A DNA stretch of 37,265 nt, from positions 1 to 37,265 of the forward strand of contig JAICMI010000009.1 of NCBI GenBank assembly GCA_025929315.1, given 5' to 3'. Source of the DNA: Frankiaceae bacterium. GTDB lineage: Bacteria; Actinomycetota; Actinomycetes; JAFAQI01. Numbering within the stretch: the first letter of the stretch is position 1; each line of letters opens with the position of its first letter. A model generated the notes under the pieces. It made no database searches. It was not told where the DNA came from and worked only from the letters and a program-made list of their open reading frames with translations. Positions 32,094 to 37,265 of this stretch are shown here, piece after piece. The translations under genes and the position numbers were made by a program.

Positions 32094-32593
32094 TGATTAG
32101 CCGTGGCGATCACCGCGACCGTGATGATCAGCGGGTAGAGAACGCCGAAAGCTCTCACGGCGGCACGATGACCGTGCTGGACCAGCTGCCATCCGCACCA
32201 AAGCGCCCATGCGACGTGCAGTGACGGCATCGCCGCGAACTGGTTCGTGAACCCACCGAAACCACGCGGGGCGCTTGCGTCGGCTCCCCACCACCCCACA
32301 CCAGAGAAGCGAGCCATCGTGTCGACGAAACCGGGAAGCATTCGCGGCGGGGCGACGGGGACCACGGCGAAGGCCGCGAGGCCCGCGAGTGTGGTCAGCA
32401 CCAGTGCGGTGCGAGCCGGCGGATATGAGGCGCGATGTCTGCGCCACATCCACAACAGCACGACGGGAGTAACGACGTAGTGCAGCGCCGCGTAAGAGTA
32501 GTCGGCACTGACTGCGAGCAGCAGGTGCGCGGACACAAAGCGGTTGACGGCCTGCTCCCACGCGATGTGCAGCGTCTGCTCCAGGTGCAACAC
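31916..32593 (-). CDS. PAP2-superfamily (AUR1-like) membrane phosphatase/transferase
   Basis: From GTG 32593 the protein has 225 residues with five hydrophobic segments and the catalytic motifs FAAMPSLHVAWALW (SLH) and ATANHYLLDAVAG (H-x3-D), as in inositolphosphotransferase/AUR1-like PAP2 proteins. The in-frame sequence continues upstream of GTG 32593 to 32719 and encodes a good first helix (WRELALVGAIYVLYDVSRFL) expected in relatives, but no ATG, GTG or TTG precedes it; the first upstream codon is the TAA of the previous gene. The C-terminal 40 residues overlap the convergent DksA-like gene antisense. It probably acts on membrane phospholipids. Confidence 0.75.
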   Translation of the reverse strand: MLHLEQTLHIAWEQAVNRFVSAHLLLAVSADYSYAALHYVVTPVVLLWMWRRHRASYPPARTALVLTTLAGLAAFAVVPVAPPRMLPGFVDTMARFSGVGWWGADASAPRGFGGFTNQFAAMPSLHVAWALWCGWQLVQHGHRAAVRAFGVLYPLIITVAVIATANHYLLDAVAGLVVVLLAIGAVGAASRVRRASGTQLSQIVSSGLSASRVKAIGAPQRTQSP

Positions 32594-32719
32594 GCGTCCG
32601 CCGCGGACGAGTGCAGTTCCTTGATGTCCGGCAACGAGAAACCGGCTGACGTCGTACAGGACGTAGATGGCGCCTACCAGCGCGAGTTCGCGCCAGCCGC
32701 GGCGACGGATGAGGCTGCG

Positions 32720-34075
32720 TTAAAGCAACTCCACCAGCGGGAACGACCGACGCGCCCGCGGTGGGAGCAAGTAGTTCTGTCGGTGCGTCGTCGTCAGCAT
32801 CTCGGTGAAACCGAGGTCCTCGTCGGCAAGCTTGTACTGAGCTTTGAGGTCCTGACTGTCCATTTCCCGCCGCATCAGCTCGAAGTGCTGAGCTGACGGA
32901 CCGCAGCCGACGAAATGAACACCCGGACAGGGAGCCGCGAGGACTGAGGCGTCGGTCGAGATACCGAACGGGTTCTCGACCGTGTTGAAGTCCTGCCGAA
33001 GAAAGAAGACGGTTCCCTTGACCAGCTTCTGCCCATACGCCGTCGTCGTGTCGGTGCCCACGCGCGACAGAAACTGCATCTGTTCGTTGTGGCCCACGAG
33101 CTTGTAGTCCCGAACATGCTGATCTCGTTCGGTCTTGAACGTCGACGACGCCGGCGACTGGTCCGGACTCAGCACCTCGTCAGCCTCGGTCCGACGAGCA
33201 TGGAAGGTCCGCACGAGGCGCTCCCTGGCGCTGAACTGGTACCAGCGTTCGAGATCGACCGCGATATGGGACAAGTGCATGGCCGTGCCATGTGCGAAGT
33301 AGCTGTCGGGGGTCTGATCGGTGTAGCCGGGAAGTGTCTCGAAACTCGGCAAGTTTCCAGCAGCAAGCCCATGAACGTGACTCGACGTGAAGCCCATGAA
33401 CAGCATCGATCCAGCCGGGATCTTTTCAGCTCCCGGGATCCGCAGCCGTTCGCCGATGAGCTTCGGCAGGTTTCGTCCGGCGAATCCGCGGCGGATGGAC
33501 GTCACCGTCAGCAGATCACCGACGTAGGCGTTCTCCGCAGGAATGCCGTTGAGAAAACTCATGCCAGGTTGAAACAGGGCTCCGATGGTGTTTTCGATGT
33601 GATCTCGGTAGTCGCTCTTGAAGTGGAAGCAGATCTCGTTGTCCTCCAAGACCAGATCTTCTGGGTCCATCGGGAACCGGACCGTGTCAGCCAGCGCCCA
33701 TTCGCCCTCGCTACCGGGCAGCGTCGACTTGGGCATGTACTCGTCGGTCAGGCTGGCTGGAAGTCGCGTCCGGAAGTAGCCCGCTCCGTACGCGACCTGA
33801 ATGAAGATGCCTCCTGGTTGCAGCGGATAGACGTTCTCCACCTCGGCCAAGGCGACGGCCAGTCGGTGCGAGGCGCTCCGCAGCGTCTCGAGGTCATCGG
33901 GGGCGAAGGCCAACCGAGCGGTGACCACGGCGTGCCACAGCGGGACGACCGCAACCGGCACATCCTGGTGGAGCTCTTCCGTGATTCCGGGTAGCTCGTA
34001 CTGGGTCAACGGAGGATCGACCGGCACTCTCTTCGCGTAGTCGACGACCTTTGCCCAGTCGAATGTGGCGGTCAC
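32720..34075 (-). CDS. DUF7405-like protein, related to Dyp-type peroxidases
   Basis: The 451-residue protein resembles a family of about 450-residue proteins of actinobacteria and haloarchaea that share features with dye-decolorising peroxidases. Seen motifs are MLFMGFTSSHVHGL, GTAMHLSHIAVDLERWY (a His that could bind haem), FFLRQDFNTVENPFGIS and CPGVHFVGCGPSAQHF. A true DyP GxxDG motif is not visible, so peroxidase activity is uncertain. Many relatives carry a Tat signal; this one has none. GTG 34075 is supported by GGAAGGAA upstream. Two 19-bp palindromes lie 90-140 bp upstream, so it is probably tightly regulated. The PAP2 gene follows in the same frame. Confidence 0.6.
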   Translation of the reverse strand: MTATFDWAKVVDYAKRVPVDPPLTQYELPGITEELHQDVPVAVVPLWHAVVTARLAFAPDDLETLRSASHRLAVALAEVENVYPLQPGGIFIQVAYGAGYFRTRLPASLTDEYMPKSTLPGSEGEWALADTVRFPMDPEDLVLEDNEICFHFKSDYRDHIENTIGALFQPGMSFLNGIPAENAYVGDLLTVTSIRRGFAGRNLPKLIGERLRIPGAEKIPAGSMLFMGFTSSHVHGLAAGNLPSFETLPGYTDQTPDSYFAHGTAMHLSHIAVDLERWYQFSARERLVRTFHARRTEADEVLSPDQSPASSTFKTERDQHVRDYKLVGHNEQMQFLSRVGTDTTTAYGQKLVKGTVFFLRQDFNTVENPFGISTDASVLAAPCPGVHFVGCGPSAQHFELMRREMDSQDLKAQYKLADEDLGFTEMLTTTHRQNYLLPPRARRSFPLVELL

Positions 34076-34165
34076 CAGGGTTCCTTCCTCTCGAGGCTGA
34101 GGCCCACCTTGCTCCGTCGTTTACAGTTCGGCGAGGGTGTCGGCTGAACAATGCCGCCACAATTT

Positions 34166-34184
34166 CTTGCCGACAGACGGCAAG
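34166..34184. promoter_or_regulatory. 19-bp palindrome, copy 1
   Basis: CTTGCCG-ACAGA-CGGCAAG has perfect 7-bp arms. A second copy with identical arms lies 29 bp away, centre to centre (34195-34213). They lie in the divergent gap between the DUF7405-like gene and the Gre-domain gene. Probably a transcription-factor operator. Confidence 0.7.
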
Positions 34185-34194
34185 TCCGCTCCTC

Positions 34195-34213
34195 CTTGCC
34201 GAGCCTCGGCAAG
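34195..34213. promoter_or_regulatory. 19-bp palindrome, copy 2
   Basis: CTTGCCG-AGCCT-CGGCAAG has the same arms as copy 1, and here the dyad extends inward to perfect 9-bp arms around one central base. Roughly three helical turns separate the two centres, so two dimers would sit on the same face of the DNA. Confidence 0.7.
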
Positions 34214-34269
34214 AACCAAGCCTTCACGTTGACCGGTCGCGGGGGTAACGCGGACGGAGCTTCGGGGCC

Positions 34270-34608
34270 ATGGTGGATGTCGTGAGCACACCTCTCGACA
34301 TGACACTCCACCTACGCCGCCGCCTAAGTGCGCGTCGCCACAGCATGAAGATCGAGCTAGGGGACCACGTCAGCGTCGCCTTCCTGCCGGCCATCGGGTC
34401 TCACGTCCGGGAACCTCTTCGGTGGCAGATGGCTGAAGAGTTCTTGCTGGTTCCCAATCTCCAGACCCCTGTCGACCTTCGAACGGTGTCCGCGACGTCC
34501 GCCTTGGGGCACGCACTGATCGGCCACCGCCTCGGAGACACAGTCGAAGTCGCGACGGCGACGGGACGCCGCAGGGTTCGCATCCTCGCCGTGAGGCGGA
34601 CCGATTGA
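34270..34608 (+). CDS. GreA/GreB C-terminal-domain protein
   Basis: The 112-residue protein ends in a domain like the C-terminal FKBP-like domain of GreA/GreB and Rnk: VSATSALGHALIGHRLGDTV and VATATGRRRVRIL. The N-terminal coiled-coil of true Gre factors is missing, so transcript cleavage is unlikely; such short proteins may bind RNA polymerase, which is inference. ATG 34270 has GGAG about 10 nt upstream. The two palindromes lie 57-104 bp upstream, so this gene is also a candidate target. The next gene begins close to its stop. Confidence 0.7.
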   Translation: MVDVVSTPLDMTLHLRRRLSARRHSMKIELGDHVSVAFLPAIGSHVREPLRWQMAEEFLLVPNLQTPVDLRTVSATSALGHALIGHRLGDTVEVATATGRRRVRILAVRRTD

Positions 34609-34667
34609 CCACGCCAGGCATCACCGAGCTCGGGCAGCCGCACGAGGTCCGCGACCAGGAGGTCAGC

Positions 34668-35294
34668 ATGAGGCATTTCACCTTCCGTCCGACGTTCACG
34701 ATGAAGGGTCGGACATTCAAGGGCGTGCGTGGCTGGGCGGGGAAACCCCTGCATCCGCCGCTTACGGACGTGCCGGTGACTGCCTACCTGTTCGTGGCGG
34801 TCTTCGACGTCCTGTCCATCGCACTCCACGATGCGCATCCGAGCCTCGGCCGTCAGCTGTTCCTCGCGGCCGGCTGGACGCTGCTTGGCGGTGTGGGCGT
34901 CTCGGTGTTGGCCGCTTTGACCGGGGCCCTCGACTGGTACAGCTCCAGCGAGCCGGGAACTCAAGCACGTCGGACCATCAATGCGCACGCGATCACCATG
35001 ATCGTGGTCACGGTGTTCGCGGTCGTCAACGTGATCGTCCGTTTCACTGCGTACAACGGTGACGCCAGCGCGCCGCTCGGCCTGGTCGTGCTTTCCGTCG
35101 CGACCGGCCTACTCGTCAGCTTCGGGGCCAGCCTCGGCGGCAGCCTCGTCTACGACTACGGCTTCAACGTGGAAACCGCGGGAGATCATCCGGTGTGGCA
35201 CAAGAGCGAAGACGATGTCTTGCCGGGCCATGCACAGACCAGCTCGGGCACGGGCGCTGAGTTCGCACCGGAGCCCGCTGTCAGCGACAAGTAG
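34668..35294 (+). CDS. DUF2231 domain-containing membrane protein
   Basis: The 208-residue protein has four hydrophobic segments and the DUF2231 pattern: GKPLHPPLTDVPVTAYLF near the N-terminus, a GALDWYSSS loop with a THAH-like NAHAITMIVV helix, and a final GASLGGSLVYDYGFNV. The His residues in the helices could bind haem or metal, but the family function is unknown. ATG 34668 has AGGAGG 6 nt upstream and is preferred over a TTG at 34605 that overlaps the Gre-domain stop. Confidence 0.87.
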   Translation: MRHFTFRPTFTMKGRTFKGVRGWAGKPLHPPLTDVPVTAYLFVAVFDVLSIALHDAHPSLGRQLFLAAGWTLLGGVGVSVLAALTGALDWYSSSEPGTQARRTINAHAITMIVVTVFAVVNVIVRFTAYNGDASAPLGLVVLSVATGLLVSFGASLGGSLVYDYGFNVETAGDHPVWHKSEDDVLPGHAQTSSGTGAEFAPEPAVSDK

Positions 35295-35312
35295 CGAAGT
35301 GGGTGTCCTGAC

Positions 35313-36194
35313 ATGGTCGCTGCGGTGGTCCTCTCGGGCGGGGGCAGCTTGGGAGCCGTGCAGGTCGGCATGCTGCTCGCGCTCTTCGACGCAAAAGTCA
35401 CCGCGGATCTATATGTCGGTAGCTCCGTTGGCGCCCTCAACGCCGCCTACATGGCGGGTCATCCGGACGCCGCCGGCGCGGATCAGCTGGCCCGGATCTG
35501 GACGACGCTTCGGCGCGAGGATGTCTTTCCCACCGATGCGGTTCGCGTCCTGCGCGCGATGATCGGTCGGACCACCGCCCTGGCCGACCCGCGACCGCTG
35601 CGCCAGCTGGTGAGACGCAACCTCGACTACGAGAGGCTCGAGGAGGCTGCCAAGAAAGTCGTGGTCGTCGCGACGGACGTGCTCACCGGCACCGAAGTTG
35701 CCCTCGGCGCGGGCCCTGTGGTCGACGCGGTGATGGCCAGTGCTGCGCTGCCGTCGGTGTTCCCAGCGGTCACCATCGGCCCTCGCCTTCTCATGGACGG
35801 CGGAGTGGTCAACAACACCCCTATCTCCGTAGCCCGACAACTTGGCGCGGACACCATCTATGTCCTCCCCACCGGTTATGCCTGTGCTCTCGAAGAGCCG
35901 CCCCGCTCCGCGCTGGAGATGGGAATCCATGCAGTCACTCTTGCCATCCAGCAACGGCTCATCGCTGACGTTGCGGCGATGCAAGGCAGCATGGACCTGA
36001 GGGTCGCGCCGCCGCTATGCCCACTGGCCGTGTCTCCGATCGACTTCGCCCACACGGCTCTGCTCATCGAGCGCGCCCGCCGAGCGACCGCGAGATGGCT
36101 GGAACAGCCGCTCGCGGCCGACCAAGCGAGCAACCTCGCCCTGCACGAGAACCACGCATCGGCTGCCATAGCCGCGACGAGAGGATCACGATGA
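35313..36194 (+). CDS. Patatin-like phospholipase
   Basis: The 293-residue protein has the patatin core: the oxyanion-hole motif GGGSLGA at 9-15, the nucleophile elbow GSSVG at 36-40 with Ser38, and DGGVVNN with Asp162 of the Ser-Asp dyad. It should hydrolyse acyl esters of membrane lipids in the cytoplasm; no signal peptide is visible. GTG/ATG choice: ATG 35313 follows the DUF2231 stop by 18 bp. The C-terminal 60 residues are less conserved. Its stop overlaps the FolE start (ATGA), so the two are translated together. Confidence 0.92.
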   Translation: MVAAVVLSGGGSLGAVQVGMLLALFDAKVTADLYVGSSVGALNAAYMAGHPDAAGADQLARIWTTLRREDVFPTDAVRVLRAMIGRTTALADPRPLRQLVRRNLDYERLEEAAKKVVVVATDVLTGTEVALGAGPVVDAVMASAALPSVFPAVTIGPRLLMDGGVVNNTPISVARQLGADTIYVLPTGYACALEEPPRSALEMGIHAVTLAIQQRLIADVAAMQGSMDLRVAPPLCPLAVSPIDFAHTALLIERARRATARWLEQPLAADQASNLALHENHASAAIAATRGSR

Positions 36195-36823
36195 CGACCA
36201 TTGCGCCAGCAAGCGCAGGAGACACGGTCCACGAGCTTTCGAAGTTGCGGCTGGCGCCAGCCCCTGTCATCGACATCGAAGCCGCGGAGCGGGCAGCGGC
36301 GAACTTTCTCCGCGCGATGGGGATGGACCTCATGGACCCGAGCCTCGCGGCGACGCCGACACGAATGGCGCGCGCCTACGCAGAGCTCTTGACACCACCG
36401 CCGATGACGATGACCACGTTCCCGAACGACGCCGGGTACGACGAGCTCGTGCTCGCCTGCGACCTCCCCTTCACCTCCGTCTGCGAGCACCACCTGCTGG
36501 CCTTCAGCGGCACGGCGACAGTCGGTTACCTTCCCGGGCCACGCTTGCTCGGTCTGTCCAAACTCGCCCGCATCGTCGAGATCCACAGCCGTCGTCCTCA
36601 GCTCCAAGAACGTCTGACGTCGCAGATCGCCCACTGGCTCGACGACCGGCTCAAGCCACGCGGCGTCGGCGTCGTGCTGCGCGCCCAGCACAGCTGCATG
36701 ACGCTTCGCGGCGTGCGCGCCCATGGCTCGACGACCGTGACGAGCGCCCTGCTCGGCGCCGTCCGCACTGACGAACGCACCCGAAACGAATTCCTTGCGC
36801 TCTCTGAGAGGCGAACCCGATGA
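36191..36823 (+). CDS. folE: GTP cyclohydrolase I
   Basis: The 210-residue protein matches FolE over its length. Zinc ligands Cys98 and His101 (VCEHHLLAF) and Cys169 (HSCMTLRGV) are present, matching Cys110, His113 and Cys181 of the Escherichia coli enzyme. It converts GTP to 7,8-dihydroneopterin triphosphate, the first step to folate and biopterin. ATG 36191 overlaps the patatin stop by 4 bases, although folate genes do not usually neighbour a phospholipase. No other folate gene is in the window, so this may be a secondary copy; that is inference. Confidence 0.92.
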   Translation: MTTIAPASAGDTVHELSKLRLAPAPVIDIEAAERAAANFLRAMGMDLMDPSLAATPTRMARAYAELLTPPPMTMTTFPNDAGYDELVLACDLPFTSVCEHHLLAFSGTATVGYLPGPRLLGLSKLARIVEIHSRRPQLQERLTSQIAHWLDDRLKPRGVGVVLRAQHSCMTLRGVRAHGSTTVTSALLGAVRTDERTRNEFLALSERRTR

Positions 36824-36872
36824 CACGCACAATGACCCGGCACGTCGACCAGTCCAGGGCAAGGGGACAACG

Positions 36873-37265
36873 GTGAGCGCCAACAGCTTCGGAACCCGCC
36901 GGCAGCTGTCCGTTGGCGACTCCACGTTCGACATCTTCCGGCTCGACCGAGTCGAGGGCGCTGCGCGGCTGCCTTACAGCCTGAAGGTGCTGTTGGAGAA
37001 CCTTCTTCGCAACGAAGACGGCCGGCTGGTGACGGCCGAGCAGGTCAGCGCCGTACTGCAGTGGGACGCAGCCGCGGCGCACGGTCGTGAAATCCAGTTC
37101 AGCCCCGCTCGGGTTCTCCTTCAGGACTTCACGGGTGTGCCCTGCGTCGTCGACCTGGTGGCGATGCGTGACGCGATGGCTGCGCTCGGCGGCGACCCAC
37201 AGCGCATCAACCCGCAGGTTCCGGCGGAACTGGTCATCGACCACTCCGTGATCGCCGACGTTTTC
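36873..37265 (+). CDS. acnA: Aconitate hydratase, 5' part (runs off the window)
   Basis: The first 131 codons are present and open to the window end. The sequence reads as the N-terminus of AcnA/IRP-type aconitase: [36 protein letters not shown] and [12 protein letters not shown], in family order. The enzyme isomerises citrate and isocitrate with a [4Fe-4S] cluster, whose ligands lie beyond the window. GTG 36873 has AAGGGGA about 6 nt upstream. It follows the folE stop by 49 bp on the same strand. Confidence 0.93.
   Translation, partial: MSANSFGTRRQLSVGDSTFDIFRLDRVEGAARLPYSLKVLLENLLRNEDGRLVTAEQVSAVLQWDAAAAHGREIQFSPARVLLQDFTGVPCVVDLVAMRDAMAALGGDPQRINPQVPAELVIDHSVIADVF

Noticed and set aside
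33089-33994. 301-codon plus-strand open frame
   Set aside because: Antisense to the DUF7405-like gene, with no recognisable domain and no ribosome-binding site.
34126-34149. Third inverted repeat GTTCGGC...GCTGAAC near the twin palindromes
   Set aside because: Arms differ by one base and spacing and sequence differ from the two 19-bp copies, so it is noted but not called as an operator.
1-37265. CRISPR array, tRNA, rRNA, transposase or attachment site
   Set aside because: No regularly spaced repeats, cloverleaf-like or rRNA sequence, transposase motif or flanking repeats were seen on either strand.

Overview
The window is high-GC DNA with tightly packed genes, frequent GTG/TTG starts, 4-base start/stop overlaps and several likely leaderless transcripts. 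Together with SpoIIE-type phosphatases, an RsbW/RsbV-like pair, MMPL, a DoxX-Rieske fusion, DUF1275, DUF2231 and DUF2254, this points to a free-living actinobacterium. I cannot name a genus from the sequence. No rRNA, tRNA, CRISPR array, insertion sequence or phage gene was seen. The content is mostly stress, redox and envelope functions rather than a mobile island.

Layout. 0-4 kb: a DksA/TraR zinc-finger protein ending at a strong hairpin, a small anchored secreted protein, a PAS-GAF-SpoIIE phosphatase, a DedA membrane protein and a truncated GNAT remnant. 4-8.2 kb: two Gfo/Idh/MocA oxidoreductases in an operon (the first fused to a ThuA-like domain), a truncated FAD-linked oxidase and a DUF1275 membrane protein. 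8.2-17.6 kb: a GH15 hydrolase/aquaporin/SDR operon, a decayed ion channel, a DUF2254 protein coupled to a pyruvate-oxidase-like TPP enzyme, a divergent MarR regulator and a GT28-type glycosyltransferase. A shared palindrome lies upstream of all three minus-strand units in this block, so they may form one MarR regulon. 17.6-21.9 kb: an MFS transporter and a partner-switching set (RsbW-like kinase, PAS-PAS-SpoIIE phosphatase, ArsR plus STAS antagonist). 21.9-24.1 kb: an APC permease and a DDAH-type amidinotransfer-family hydrolase.

24.3-30.7 kb: an OmpR-type two-component system facing a DoxX-Rieske fusion, then a leaderless ArsR gene linked to an MMPL exporter through an eight-codon mini-ORF, and a universal stress protein. 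30.8-34.1 kb: an orphan OmpR-type regulator, a second DksA-like protein, a PAP2 protein whose first helix has no usual start codon, and a DUF7405/Dyp-like protein. 34.1-37.3 kb: a pair of 19-bp palindromes, a GreA/B C-terminal-domain protein, a DUF2231 protein, a patatin coupled to FolE, and the 5' end of an aconitase gene.

The strongest system-level candidate is the 12.3-17.6 kb MarR-linked set. The main regulatory DNA signals are three related palindromes (12294, 16006, 17577), twin 19-bp palindromes (34166, 34195) and 7-4-7 direct repeats on both sides of the orphan response regulator (30786, 31610). Four loci look decayed or truncated: GNAT, FAD oxidase, ion channel and possibly the PAP2 5' end.
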